NCBI GenBank assembly: GCA_019056805.1
Contig: DXJG01000009.1
Coordinates: 61,710 to 125,709, forward strand
DNA length: 64,000 nucleotides
From: Candidatus Baldrarchaeota archaeon
GTDB taxonomy: Archaea > Asgardarchaeota > Baldrarchaeia > Baldrarchaeales > DXJG01
Reading direction: 5' to 3'
The translations under genes and the position numbers were made by a program. Each line of letters opens with the position of its first letter. Within the stretch, counting starts at the first letter, position 1. The notes under the pieces are model-generated. The model saw only the letters and a list, made by a program, of their open reading frames with translations, was not told the origin of the DNA and made no database searches. Shown here one piece after another: positions 27,257 to 36,197 of the stretch.

Positions 27257-28021
27257 ATGTCCTATACAATGTTTAGCGCATTTGAATTTAAACGAAAAGA
27301 CACATATATTCACAATTTGGACCCGAGAACAAAGATGTTCATGACCCTCATATTTATGACCGTTGCCTTACTATTTACCAGCATAGTCCCTTTACTCATA
27401 ACATTTATTGCTACTCTAATACCTGTTTTACTCGCAAAATCAGTAAAAGAATGGCTAAGTAGCTTAAAAGGAACCACAATGCTACTAGTTTTCATTTTAG
27501 TGATAAACAGCTTTGTAAGAGACCTCAACTTCGCTGTCGCTATGGTACTACGTTTAATAGTATTAATTACAGCATTCTCTGCATTTTTCCTAACAACTCA
27601 TCCCGATGACTTAGCTCAAGCATTAATACAAATGAAGGTACCATTTGATTTCGCCTTTGCCCTATCAATGGCCACACGATACGTTCCAACATTAGCAAGA
27701 GAAGCACAAACAATAATGGATGCTCAAATGTCTAGAGGACTAGAACTCCAAAGAGGAGGCTTAACCCAGAAAATAAGAAATCTTATACCTCTTATAATAC
27801 CGTTAATTGTAAATTCTGTGAGAAGAGCCATGTCGATTGCGGAAAGCCTTGAATCTAGAGCCTTTGGAGCAATAAAAAAGAGAACCTATCTTTACCAGCT
27901 AAAACTAACGAAAGGAGATTTTCTTTTCCTATGTTTCCTCATCATGTATTTTGTAACAATGATATATCTCAAGTTCTACTTCCCGTTCACTACTTGGATG
28001 GAATGGAAACTACCATTATAA
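27257..28021 (+). CDS. ecfT: ECF transporter transmembrane subunit EcfT
   Basis: The roughly 255-residue protein begins with the usual LDPRTKMFM segment and has about five transmembrane helices in two groups, separated by the coupling region with the paired A-R-G-type motifs (DAQMSRGLEL and AESLESRAFGA). These contact the ATPases. GAGGTGAT supports ATG 27257. The missing S subunit is probably encoded elsewhere, as in group II ECF systems in which several S components share one energy module. Confidence 0.9.
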   Translation: MSYTMFSAFEFKRKDTYIHNLDPRTKMFMTLIFMTVALLFTSIVPLLITFIATLIPVLLAKSVKEWLSSLKGTTMLLVFILVINSFVRDLNFAVAMVLRLIVLITAFSAFFLTTHPDDLAQALIQMKVPFDFAFALSMATRYVPTLAREAQTIMDAQMSRGLELQRGGLTQKIRNLIPLIIPLIVNSVRRAMSIAESLESRAFGAIKKRTYLYQLKLTKGDFLFLCFLIMYFVTMIYLKFYFPFTTWMEWKLPL

Positions 28022-28107
28022 TCCTCCTAAATCAAAACTAGAAAGTTCACTGCATCTATAAATACTATTTTCTGTTTATTTTAATCTTTGCCATTATATG
28101 AAATAGA

Positions 28108-28137
28108 ATCGGTTTAAAACCGGCGTTTTACACCGAT
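28108..28137. promoter_or_regulatory. Nested inverted repeats upstream of the DUF2258 gene
   Basis: CGGTTT-A-AAACCG (28110-28122) is a perfect odd-centred palindrome, and an outer pair ATCGGT (28108-28113) and ACCGAT (28132-28137) overlaps it. The element lies about 90 bases before the DUF2258 start in an otherwise A/T-rich region. An operator is plausible; no regulator is known. Confidence 0.35.
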
Positions 28138-28225
28138 ATCTTTATTTTTTCAAATTATAATAAATAATAATAGAGATATTTGAATTCTTTCGACGTTATT
28201 AAGATAAAATCAAGGGGGGATGGAT

Positions 28226-28660
28226 ATGCCCACGCTTTCAACGGGATTCGTAAGAGCAGCTGTATATGCAGATAAAGTAAGAAGAGTTCTATTTGCAAGA
28301 GCAAAAGGCTTAGATCCACAAGAAATTGTAAGAGCAGCGGCAGAGTTCAACATGAAGATTTTTGACATAATGCAGGAACGTAAAGTAGATAAAAGCGACG
28401 TAGTTAGAATTAGATGCGACTTTAATATAAAAGATGGTAAAATTGAGTGGAACTGGGATTCTCTCGAACTTGAAGTGTATTCACGAGAAGAAAAACCACT
28501 ACTCAGCGAAGCGATGGGAGAAGTTGAAGAAAGCAGAGAGGCTCTAAAGGAAATAGTAACCGAACTTAGCGGGCTATCAACCGAATTAATGAACATTGCG
28601 CAAAAAATTAACGAACTTATAAATAGAGTTAGAAGAGAACACATAGGAGAAGAAAGATAA
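28226..28660 (+). CDS. Conserved archaeal protein, DUF2258-like
   Basis: The protein (about 144 residues) starts with PTLSTGFVRAAVYADKVRRVLFA and has a short beta region (VVRIRCDFNIKDGKIEWNWDSLELEVY) followed by a long C-terminal coiled coil. This matches, as I recall it, the archaeal DUF2258 family; the function is not established. GGGGGG at 28214-28219 gives best spacing to ATG 28226 rather than ATG 28220. It is monocistronic. Confidence 0.6.
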   Translation: MPTLSTGFVRAAVYADKVRRVLFARAKGLDPQEIVRAAAEFNMKIFDIMQERKVDKSDVVRIRCDFNIKDGKIEWNWDSLELEVYSREEKPLLSEAMGEVEESREALKEIVTELSGLSTELMNIAQKINELINRVRREHIGEER

Positions 28661-28839
28661 GGACACGAGTAACTGAAATATCTGGACAATATACTTGTTG
28701 AATTTCCCCAAATTTTTATAAATCGATTACTATAACAAAATCAATCTCACTGGTAGTTCTTAGGATTTTAAGGAAGACATTTCTAGATTTTAAAATAATA
28801 AAAAGTTGTTGAAGTTTACACAGCACGAAGTAACACGCG

Positions 28840-29418
28840 TTAAAGTTCTAGTTCTAGAAAATAATTGACTAACACGTTTTTTATTCCAGTTTTTAAAAGT
28901 TCTTCCCTTATTGCTTCTTTAGATTTTTTCTCGCTTTTTAGCTTGCTTACAAGTTTACTAATAGTTTCCCTTATTTCCCAGGGATAAATGATCCATGCAT
29001 CGGTTTCAACAACGAAATAATCAGGCTTGTAAGCAGACCACGGCTTCAAGTGTAAAGTAGCTACTTTTACATCTTTTGCACCGTGTTCCTTCACGTGTTC
29101 CACCGCGGCAATCAGACTGTGACCTGTATCCGCAACATCATCGCAAATTAAAACTCTCTTGTCTTTCACATCTACTATGAGAGGTTGAGTTATCTGAGGT
29201 TTCTCCCCTGTTTCCGCAATACCCTTGTAAAATTCTATTCTAATACTTGTGACATTGCTGTTATCCAGAAAATCTGAGAGTAATCTTGCAACTATCCAGC
29301 CACCCCTAGCAATACCGACAAGAATATCAGGATTAAATCCTGATTTCCAAATTTTTTCTGCAACTTTAAGAGTTAAATCATAGACTTCATCCCACCACAG
29401 AGCTAAGAACTTAACCAA
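28840..29418 (-). CDS. Phosphoribosyltransferase (purine PRTase-like)
   Basis: The 192-residue type I PRTase shows the PRPP-binding motif VLICDDVADTGHS (about residues 90-102) and the N-terminal VGIARGGWIVARLLSDFL pattern of archaeal hypoxanthine/xanthine-guanine type enzymes. The substrate base is not certain. The TTG start at 29418 follows GGGGTG by about seven bases. The C-terminus has an extra lysine-rich helical tail. It is divergent from the Cgi121 gene, with about 200 bases between. Confidence 0.8.
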   Translation of the reverse strand: MVKFLALWWDEVYDLTLKVAEKIWKSGFNPDILVGIARGGWIVARLLSDFLDNSNVTSIRIEFYKGIAETGEKPQITQPLIVDVKDKRVLICDDVADTGHSLIAAVEHVKEHGAKDVKVATLHLKPWSAYKPDYFVVETDAWIIYPWEIRETISKLVSKLKSEKKSKEAIREELLKTGIKNVLVNYFLELEL

Positions 29419-29621
29419 CCTCTACACCCCTACAAGTGAGTGCCAAGACTACCATCACTGTCTGTGGAAGTAAAGTATTTGAAAGTTTATCAACTTTTTT
29501 AATCCAGCTTCGCTGTAAATATCACCCATTCGGTAATTCGTAACTAAACTAATTTAATTTAAAAATCATATTAACAGCAAATGTTAAAATTATCGAGACA
29601 TTTAAGTCTTAGGTGACATGC

Positions 29622-30209
29622 ATGAGGCTAATTCAACTAAATAAAAACGATGTCTACAAAAATTATCGTTACATGAGTATTTCAGCTCTAACACAGATAA
29701 AACCAATAACCAAGGATGTACTCGAAAAAATCATGCTAATATCAGAAAAAGAAAACGTCGTCATTCAACTTTTTGATGCAAGAAAAATTGCAACTTGGAA
29801 ACACGTATTCATCGCAACATTAAATGCGATCGCAGCATTTAAACAAAAACGTAACATAGCGTCCAGATTATCTTTAGAAATTTTACTCTATGCAACAGCA
29901 CAGAGACAGATAAAAGATGCCATAAATATATTAGGAGTTTCTGAACAAACTAAAGAAGTAGCAATCTTAGTGTTAGGAGAAACCAAAGAAAAAGTAACCA
30001 CCGTGTTTAAACAGGTAGTTAGTTTTCTTAATGGAAAAGAGGAAGAAAATTTACTCGAGATTTATAGTAAAGAAAAGTTTAACCAGCTATTAAATACTTT
30101 TAAAATAGACGAGGAAGAAATAAGCGCTGTTACAATGGAAGAAAATGAAGAGGAAGCGGTTGTTAAGTGTATCATAGATAGAATATCAATTTTCGCTGTA
30201 GAAAAGTAA
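29622..30209 (+). CDS. cgi121: KEOPS complex subunit Cgi121
   Basis: The protein (about 195 residues) matches Cgi121 (TPRKB), the KEOPS subunit that binds tRNA and stimulates Bud32. The hallmark is VIQLFDARKIATWKHVFIATLNAI followed by the basic helix KRNIASRLSLEILLYATAQRQIKDAI. AGGTGA at 29611-29616 supports ATG 29622. Together with Pcc1 at 23.6 kb it shows that the organism makes t6A by KEOPS. Its stop directly abuts that of the convergent THUMP gene. Confidence 0.88.
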   Translation: MRLIQLNKNDVYKNYRYMSISALTQIKPITKDVLEKIMLISEKENVVIQLFDARKIATWKHVFIATLNAIAAFKQKRNIASRLSLEILLYATAQRQIKDAINILGVSEQTKEVAILVLGETKEKVTTVFKQVVSFLNGKEEENLLEIYSKEKFNQLLNTFKIDEEEISAVTMEENEEEAVVKCIIDRISIFAVEK

Positions 30210-30737
30210 TCATCTTCCTCTAATTTTTGCTATAGATAATATATCATCAGGTTTTAAGACGGAAATACCTGTCCATTTCCCAACAATTTCAATATTAACA
30301 ATCCAATCCGGGTTGCTCAAATTTACTTTTCTATCTATTTCTTTAGCGGCAGCTTCAATAATGTCAGTTCTACTCAAGGTGGTATATCTTTTCCGAACCT
30401 CTATTTTAAATGTTTCATCTTCTTTAATTTTAGCAGCCAGCCTGGTGGCAACTTCAGCTATCTTGTCTAACTGCGAAGGAACAACTTCTTCCAAAGGAAC
30501 GTACCTTAAAGTATAGCGAAACTGCCATGGATCGCTCATAGCCATTTCTCTAAGTTTTTTAACGACTTCAAAAGCATTTAAAGATGTTTTCACAGCAATA
30601 AGCCCTGGAATACCAGTATTATCACATTCAACATTTTGATCTCCCAATTCACCCAGAAAATACCAAACTTCAGAGCATGCATCACTTTCTTGTCCCCTAG
30701 CACAAGAAACTAAAAGGTTATACTTTTTAACCACCAT
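30210..30737 (-). CDS. THUMP-domain protein, TAN1/THUMPD1-like
   Basis: The 175-residue protein has an N-terminal strand (YNLLVSCARGQESDACSEVWYFLGELG) and a C-terminal THUMP domain (about 85-165) with FKIEVRKRYTTLSRTDIIEAAAKEI. This layout matches archaeal TAN1-like proteins, the adaptor for ac4C acetylation of tRNA in eukaryotes. Its archaeal role is inferred. It sits tail-to-tail with the KEOPS gene, so two tRNA-modification genes adjoin without a gap. Confidence 0.82.
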   Translation of the reverse strand: MVVKKYNLLVSCARGQESDACSEVWYFLGELGDQNVECDNTGIPGLIAVKTSLNAFEVVKKLREMAMSDPWQFRYTLRYVPLEEVVPSQLDKIAEVATRLAAKIKEDETFKIEVRKRYTTLSRTDIIEAAAKEIDRKVNLSNPDWIVNIEIVGKWTGISVLKPDDILSIAKIRGR

Positions 30738-30796
30738 TATCGCCTCACATATATTTAAATAAACTTATACAAACCTTGGTTTAATGAAATTATCAC

Positions 30797-31954
30797 CTAA
30801 CAATTTGACTTATAAACAATTTCTAAAAATGTTTCAGCAACTTTATCCCATCTAAATCTATTTGCTAGTTTTTTAGAGTTTAATCCCATTGTTTTACATA
30901 AATTCTTATCGTTAAGCAGCATAGTCATGTACTCCGTAAGTTCTCTCACACTATCATTACCAAAGCAAAATCCATTATATTTATGTTTTACAAGTTCAAT
31001 AACACCGCCATTATTTTGAGCAATAACGGGGACACCTGAGGCCATAGCTTCTAAAACAGCAATACCTAAATGTTCGTGGTTGGCAGGGTGAACATAAAAA
31101 CAACAATTCGAATATAAATTAAACAAATTGCGTTCATTAATTCTACTGTAAAATCGTACTTTTTCTTCTAACTTTAACTTCTTAGATAGTTGAACGTAAG
31201 GAGTAGGGTCCCCTCTACCTCCAATGATGAAACATCGATATTCTTCATTTTTTAATGAAGATAAGGCTTTTAATAAGATATCAAATCGTTTACGCGGTTC
31301 AAAACTGCCAACAGAAAGAATTAAAGGCTCATCAAAAGAAAGATTGTTATTTCCGTTCTTAACATTATTTAGCAAAATTTTTTCAACATGATCACTTCCA
31401 GCATAAAGAGGGGTTGCATGTATTCCTTCAAATTTCCTGTATAAACTTGAAATCCACTTAGAATTACTAAAAAAGTAATCAACATAACCAATAAATCTCT
31501 TCCATAAATAGTATTCAGCTACATACCTAGAAAAGTCTCTTCTATAGCTTTTATAGCCCTCAGGAGATATTAACCACCCAAAAGGCGGGTTATGCAAAAC
31601 ATAAGCAATTTTTACGCCAATCCGTTTCTTGACAAGACAAGCAGCAGGAAGATCTTTAAACTTATGAACAACTAATGTAACATCTTTTTCATTGTTAATG
31701 AGCCTTAAACATTTTTTTGAAGCTTCAAGACTATAAGAAAAGATGTTTAAAAAAGGATCATCAGTCACGGGATAATCTAAAAACACAAAATCTACACCCT
31801 TAACAGAAAATAAAAATTTATCAAACTTCTGAGGAGTAACAATATAACTATCTACTCTTCTCTTCTTCAATGCCTTTGAAAACTCAACAATCCACCTTTC
31901 CATACCACCTGGAAAGAAATCAAATGAAAGATTAATTACCAACAATATAATCAT
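30797..31954 (-). CDS. GT4-type glycosyltransferase
   Basis: About 386 residues with the GT-B fold of glycosyltransferase family 4. The N-terminus has the donor/acceptor loop PGGMERW, and the C-terminal domain has the nucleotide-sugar pattern EHLGIAVLEAMASGVPVIAQNNGGV, with the catalytic-site glutamates. Sugar and acceptor are unknown; cell-surface glycolipid or glycoprotein synthesis is likely. I start it at ATG 31954, before MIILLVINLSFDFFPGG, because the longer frame runs into the divergent gene. Confidence 0.85.
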   Translation of the reverse strand: MIILLVINLSFDFFPGGMERWIVEFSKALKKRRVDSYIVTPQKFDKFLFSVKGVDFVFLDYPVTDDPFLNIFSYSLEASKKCLRLINNEKDVTLVVHKFKDLPAACLVKKRIGVKIAYVLHNPPFGWLISPEGYKSYRRDFSRYVAEYYLWKRFIGYVDYFFSNSKWISSLYRKFEGIHATPLYAGSDHVEKILLNNVKNGNNNLSFDEPLILSVGSFEPRKRFDILLKALSSLKNEEYRCFIIGGRGDPTPYVQLSKKLKLEEKVRFYSRINERNLFNLYSNCCFYVHPANHEHLGIAVLEAMASGVPVIAQNNGGVIELVKHKYNGFCFGNDSVRELTEYMTMLLNDKNLCKTMGLNSKKLANRFRWDKVAETFLEIVYKSNC

Positions 31955-32032
31955 CCCATCGTCCAACTGTGTATGACAAATCCTAAAAAGATTACGAATA
32001 CTTAAAACACGTTCTTTATGGTGGGTGCTTAT

Positions 32033-32977
32033 TTGAAAACTGTGATACTTGCAGCTGGCCCCGGACAAAGATTAGGAAATCTTACCAAATATATTCCCAA
32101 ACCTCTCCTTCCTGTAGCCAATAGACCAATAATTGAAAGACTACTTAAAGCTTTAGAAAATACAGGAATTAAAGATATCATAATAGTGGTAGGTCATCTA
32201 GGTGACAAGATAATTAAGGAAATAGACGCTTTCGAAAATCTAAATTTACAAATTAAATACATAAAGGCCAAAGAATATATGAAAGGCCCAATATTTTCTT
32301 TTCTATCAGCCATAAGCGAACTAATGGGAGAAGATTTCATTTTATGTCCAGCAGACTGTTTAGTAAGTCCACATACCATAAAAAAGCTTTTAGAAGATGC
32401 AAAAAACAAAACAACTCTTACCGTCTGTACACATGCAAAAGAAGGATCAACGGTATATATTGGAAACAATCTAGAAGTGAAAGGAGTTGTCGTTCCTGTT
32501 AAGAAATGGGCAAAAACTGCAAAATCCATAGGAATAATGTATGCAACCTCAGAATTTCTAAAATATGTGGAAAAAGCGGTGGAAAAAGGAAAAACAAAGA
32601 TAATCGATGCAATAAACATAGCAATTAAAGAAGAAATGGAGATTAAGGCAACATATGTTAGAGATCAGAATTGGTTTGATGTAGATGATGTATCAACACT
32701 ATTGGAAGCAAACAAACATTATCTAGAGAACTTACTTCATACCGATAGTAAATGGAATATACCCAATGTAAAAATAATCCCTCCAGTTCTATTGGGAGAT
32801 GAAGTGAGCATAGAGGGGAATTGCGAAATAGGACCCTATGTATCCATTGATAAAAAAGTGCAAATTGGAGAAAAATGTAAACTAAAAAACATAATAGTCC
32901 TAAAAGAATCAAAAATACCACCAAAAAAAGTACTTTTTGATGGTGTTTTTTATAAAAATGATTTTTACAGTAAGTAG
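32033..32977 (+). CDS. Sugar/inositol-phosphate nucleotidyltransferase with C-terminal beta-helix
   Basis: The N-terminal domain is an NTP transferase: VILAAGPGQRLGNLTKYIPKPLLPVAN holds the G-x-G-x-R-L loop and the PKPLLPV lysine. CPADC and WFDVDD supply metal-binding aspartates. The last 60 residues contain hexapeptide-like beta-helix repeats (GDEVSIEGNCEIGPYVSIDK). TTG 32033 follows GGTGGGTG and gives the usual start MKTVILAAG. The gene is followed by a CDP-alcohol phosphotransferase, so the product may be a CDP-activated polyol such as CDP-inositol. Confidence 0.8.
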   Translation: MKTVILAAGPGQRLGNLTKYIPKPLLPVANRPIIERLLKALENTGIKDIIIVVGHLGDKIIKEIDAFENLNLQIKYIKAKEYMKGPIFSFLSAISELMGEDFILCPADCLVSPHTIKKLLEDAKNKTTLTVCTHAKEGSTVYIGNNLEVKGVVVPVKKWAKTAKSIGIMYATSEFLKYVEKAVEKGKTKIIDAINIAIKEEMEIKATYVRDQNWFDVDDVSTLLEANKHYLENLLHTDSKWNIPNVKIIPPVLLGDEVSIEGNCEIGPYVSIDKKVQIGEKCKLKNIIVLKESKIPPKKVLFDGVFYKNDFYSK

Positions 32978-32987
32978 AGGGGTAGAT

Positions 32988-33599
32988 ATGTCTAAAATAC
33001 GAGTAAAACGATTATTTTATCCGCTAATCAGAAAAATTGCACAAAAGCTTGTAACAACACCAATAACACCAAATTTTCTAACCATTATATCATTTTTAAC
33101 ATTAATAGTAGCAACTCTTTCTATTGTTTATCAACAATTTGTAATTGGTGGACTTTTGATATTTCTAGGTGGATTTTTGGACGGATTAGACGGAGAACTA
33201 GCTAGAATAACAAACAAAACGTCGAAGAAAGGAGCTTTTCTAGATTCGGTAACTGATAGGTACGGAGATTTAATATTATTATTAGGTTTTCTTTTCTACA
33301 ACGAAATTAATATTTTAGTAGATTATAATTTTTGGATAATATTAACAATTATAGGAACCTTTATGACAAGTTATGCAAGAGCTAGAGGAGAAGCACTAGG
33401 AGTAGAAAAGACGAATGTTGGACTAATGGCTCGATCAGAACGGTTATTTACTCTGTTTATTGCATGTGAACTAAGCATTTTCAATTCAAACATAGTAGCA
33501 TATACAATAGTAATTTTGGCATTTTTAACAAACCTAACAGCCCTATATAGAATTTATCTAATTATGAAACAATTAACTAGAACAGAAAACAGAGATTAG
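32988..33599 (+). CDS. CDP-alcohol phosphatidyltransferase family membrane enzyme
   Basis: The 203-residue integral membrane protein carries the family motif D-x2-D-G-x2-A-R-x8-G-x3-D-x3-D, seen as DGLDGELARITNKTSKKG and LDSVTDRYGD. It has about six transmembrane helices. Members join a CDP-activated group to an alcohol, including di-myo-inositol-phosphate phosphate synthases and archaetidylinositol phosphate synthases. Coupling to the nucleotidyltransferase suggests either of these. ATG 32988 follows GAGGGGT closely. Confidence 0.85.
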   Translation: MSKIRVKRLFYPLIRKIAQKLVTTPITPNFLTIISFLTLIVATLSIVYQQFVIGGLLIFLGGFLDGLDGELARITNKTSKKGAFLDSVTDRYGDLILLLGFLFYNEINILVDYNFWIILTIIGTFMTSYARARGEALGVEKTNVGLMARSERLFTLFIACELSIFNSNIVAYTIVILAFLTNLTALYRIYLIMKQLTRTENRD

Positions 33600-34303
33600 C
33601 TTTTTATCCATATAACCCTCTTTTCATTCTCCCCTAATCTCTGTACATAGAAACAACGAAGACCAAATTCCCAAGCAATTTTAAATAGAGAAAGTACACA
33701 CACGCGAGAACCACAAGTTAAATCAAGAATAACCTCATGAGTAGCAACTTCCTTTTCAATAATAGCCCTAATTTTACGATAAACTTCCTCAAAATCTTCT
33801 TCTAAAACATGTTCCTCAAATTCCTCGAAAACGACATCCTCAGGGACACCAGCAATTTTCCTCTTAAAATTACTCGAAATAACAAAAATGTATTTTGAAG
33901 GAACTAAGTTATTATCGTTCTTTAAAACTCTACGCATACCACGTACATGCTCTGGGTCATCAAGCCCTCCTACACAAACAATTGGAACACTAATACCAAA
34001 ATATTTTCTAACAAGTTGAATTTTCTCAGGTACTATTTCAGCAAATTTAGCTTTCCAGTTATCCCTACCACGATTTCTCCTAATTAAACCAGCATTTTCC
34101 AAAGCCTGAAGATTGAAATATAACATGGCATCAGATATTTCGGTAATAGGACGATTAAAAGCAACAGCTAGAGCATGTCTTAATTCAACACCACTCTTTG
34201 GCCCATCCAGTAATTTCTTTAAAATAATTCTTCGCGCCTCAACCCCTCCAATAACGTCTTCGACCTCAACAACCTCAGAGGTAACAACCACAATAACCAC
34301 CAC
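33596..34303 (-). CDS. Winged-helix protein with a CARF-like C-terminal domain
   Basis: The 235-residue protein has an N-terminal winged helix (about residues 18-85, with ARRIILKKLLDGPKSGVELRHAL and LENAGLIRR) and a C-terminal Rossmann-like half (105-235). In that half, VILDLTCGSRVCVLSLFKIAWEFG resembles the D-L-T-G-G-T-R strand-loop of CARF domains in Csa3 and Csx1. Csa3 has the reverse domain order, and no cas gene or repeat array is nearby, so a nucleotide-sensing repressor outside CRISPR is one reading. The GTG start is uncertain. Confidence 0.5.
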   Translation of the reverse strand: MVVIVVVTSEVVEVEDVIGGVEARRIILKKLLDGPKSGVELRHALAVAFNRPITEISDAMLYFNLQALENAGLIRRNRGRDNWKAKFAEIVPEKIQLVRKYFGISVPIVCVGGLDDPEHVRGMRRVLKNDNNLVPSKYIFVISSNFKRKIAGVPEDVVFEEFEEHVLEEDFEEVYRKIRAIIEKEVATHEVILDLTCGSRVCVLSLFKIAWEFGLRCFYVQRLGENEKRVIWIKS

Positions 34304-34359
34304 ATCTACTGCTCAAATCTTTAAATTCGTAAGGGTGTAGAACCGTATTCACAAAACAT

Positions 34360-34517
34360 TATAGTAACAAATATTACAACAAAATAATAAGCAAAACATA
34401 AATATATATTTTACGATTTGCGAGCAAAGGGAAATCACCCATATTTTGACTCTATGGAAAGTATAATCAACAGAGTAGTTATTGAATTAAAAACTATACG
34501 GTATAGTAACAAATATT
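34360..34517. repeat. Pair of identical 16-bp direct repeats upstream of actin
   Basis: TATAGTAACAAATATT occurs exactly at 34360-34375 and again at 34502-34517, 142 bp apart start to start. The coordinates given span both copies. Low-complexity A/T could explain part of the match, but a 16-base identity that includes AGTAAC is unlikely by chance in 150 bases. They could be binding sites for a shared factor. Confidence 0.5.
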
Positions 34518-34600
34518 TTCTTCTACGACAAAATACTGACAAAGAATGCATATATCTAGTCAAAGACAAGTTTTCAACTTTTTCTTAAAGATCTTTTTAA

Positions 34601-34656
34601 TCTATATAGATGATATCGTCTATATCGACGACTGCCGAAAAAACTTATTATATAAA
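34601..34656 (+). promoter_or_regulatory. Actin promoter: TATA box with tandem operator-like repeats
   Basis: TCTATATAGATGA (34601-34613) and TCTATATCGACGA (34619-34631) match in 11 of 13 positions and are spaced 18 bp. The first starts with a perfect 10-bp palindrome. They lie 17 bp upstream of the TATA box TTATATAAA (34648-34656). A start site near 34680 would leave a 30-base leader. The position just upstream of TATA suits an activator or BRE-region factor. Confidence 0.5.
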
Positions 34657-34709
34657 GCTGGTAATAGAATTACAACACTAAAATAAAATTTGTGGAGGAT
34701 TAAATAAAA

Positions 34710-35858
34710 ATGACGGAAGAATTATTTCCTGGAAAACCCATAGTTATCGATAATGGAAGTGGTTTTACCAAGAATGGATACGCAGGGGAAGATCAGCCTA
34801 GAAGCGTTTTTCCAACAGTTATAGGCTATCCAAAATACACCAGTGTAATGACAGATGTCGAACACTACACACGTTCATATTACATCGGAGAAGAAGCTCT
34901 AAACCTAAGAGGAGTTTTAAGAATCGAATACCCAATAGAACACGGAATAATTAAAGATTGGGACGCTATGGAAAAAATCTGGCACTACACATTCTTCAAC
35001 GATCTACGAGTTGATCCCTCAGAACATCCAACACTACTTACAGAACCACCATTAAATCCAAGGAAAAACAGAGAAAAAATGGCTGAAATAATGTTTGAAA
35101 CATTCAACGTACCAGCCATGTACGTATCAATGCAAGCAGTATTAAGCTTATATGCATCAGGAAGAACAACAGGACTTGTAATCGACAGCGGAGACGGAGT
35201 TACCCACATTGTACCAATCTACGAAGGTTTCGCACTCACCCATGCAATCAACAGAATAGATCTAGGTGGAAGAGACGTCACTGAATACTTAAGAAGACTA
35301 CTTAGAGAAAGAGGATACGCCCTAATAAGCAGTGCAGAAAGAGAAATCGTAAGAGACATAAAAGAGAAATTATGTTACGTAGCAGTAGACCCAGAAAAAG
35401 AACTAAAACTAGCTGAAAAAGTTTCACCAGAAAAGACGTACACATTACCAGATGGAAGTAGCCTAGTAATAGGAACAGAAAGATTCTTAGCACCAGAAAT
35501 AATGTTCGACCCCTCGCTAATAGGAAAAGAAGAAATGGCAATCCACGAAGCCATAATGGACAGCATAATGAAATGTGACGTAGACGTAAGAAGAGACATG
35601 CTAGCCAATATAGTTCTATCAGGCGGATCCACAATGTTCCCAGGTCTTAAAGAAAGACTACACAAAGAAATCACCGAGGCTCTAGCTGAACGTGGTATAA
35701 CAGGTGTAGAAGTAAAAATAGTTGCACCACCAGAACGACAATTCTCCGTATGGATCGGCGGTTCTATCTTGGCAAGTCTCAAAACATTCCAAAAACTATG
35801 GATAACAAAGAAAGAATACCAAGAAGTAGGACCACAAGTAATCCACAGAACAATATAA
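34710..35858 (+). CDS. Asgard actin (eukaryote-like actin homologue)
   Basis: The 382-residue protein follows eukaryotic actin closely from end to end. Phosphate loop 1 is [15 protein letters not shown] (14-28), the subdomain 1 segment [18 protein letters not shown] is near 74-91, and the catalytic glutamine is Q142 in [15 protein letters not shown]. Phosphate loop 2 is [15 protein letters not shown] (159-173), the adenine-binding region is [10 protein letters not shown] (303-312) and the end is [12 protein letters not shown]. The D-loop region (40-55) diverges. Bacterial MreB and crenactin are far less similar. It should polymerise with ATP. It is a single-gene unit with its own promoter. 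Confidence 0.95.
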   Translation: MTEELFPGKPIVIDNGSGFTKNGYAGEDQPRSVFPTVIGYPKYTSVMTDVEHYTRSYYIGEEALNLRGVLRIEYPIEHGIIKDWDAMEKIWHYTFFNDLRVDPSEHPTLLTEPPLNPRKNREKMAEIMFETFNVPAMYVSMQAVLSLYASGRTTGLVIDSGDGVTHIVPIYEGFALTHAINRIDLGGRDVTEYLRRLLRERGYALISSAEREIVRDIKEKLCYVAVDPEKELKLAEKVSPEKTYTLPDGSSLVIGTERFLAPEIMFDPSLIGKEEMAIHEAIMDSIMKCDVDVRRDMLANIVLSGGSTMFPGLKERLHKEITEALAERGITGVEVKIVAPPERQFSVWIGGSILASLKTFQKLWITKKEYQEVGPQVIHRTI

Positions 35859-36197
35859 ACAAACATCATTTTGTTTCTTTTTATTTTTATTTAACCGGGT
35901 TTTTGGTACTATTAACTCTTCAAAAATCAAGAGTTTTGAAGTAATCTTCATTTTCAGGCTTTGATTAAAATTGGCAAAGTTCATAACTTAATAAAGATAT
36001 GTTGACCTATATCAAAAACGTCTTTTTAATTTTTAAATTTAATACCATTCTCTCTTTTGCTTAGTAGTTCTTTCTCCTATTGTAATTTTAACAATATTTT
36101 TATTTTGTAGATGTTTTTGCTTCTTGTCTTTTAGTTATATTTTGTACGCGGCATTGAACCTAAACTAAATTAAAAGGAAATAAAGAGGGAAATCTGT
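35859..36197. other. Gene-free interval between actin and the permease genes
   Basis: About 340 A/T-rich bases without a supported gene. T-rich stretches soon after the actin stop (35870-35895) could end its transcript. The promoter for the permease pair should lie in the right half, but no single TATA element stands out. Confidence 0.5.

Larger units (their letters stand above)
34304..34709. other. Long regulatory interval upstream of the actin gene
   Basis: About 400 bases without a coding frame. They contain two identical 16-bp direct repeats (34360-34375 and 34502-34517), a pair of 13-bp direct repeats spaced 18 bp (34601-34613, 34619-34631) and a strong TATA box at 34648-34656. GTGGAGGATTAAA before the ATG contains the ribosome site. 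Part of this interval would also serve the divergent winged-helix gene. Confidence 0.6.

Noticed and set aside
29419..29480. Possible structured leader of the PRTase gene (AGTGA/TCACT arms)
   Set aside because: The arms are only five bases and no competing helix or conserved aptamer pattern is visible.
32018..32068. Overlap of the glycosyltransferase and nucleotidyltransferase frames
   Set aside because: The overlap depends on the longest possible starts; internal starts at 31954 and 32033 fit the families and leave a divergent promoter.
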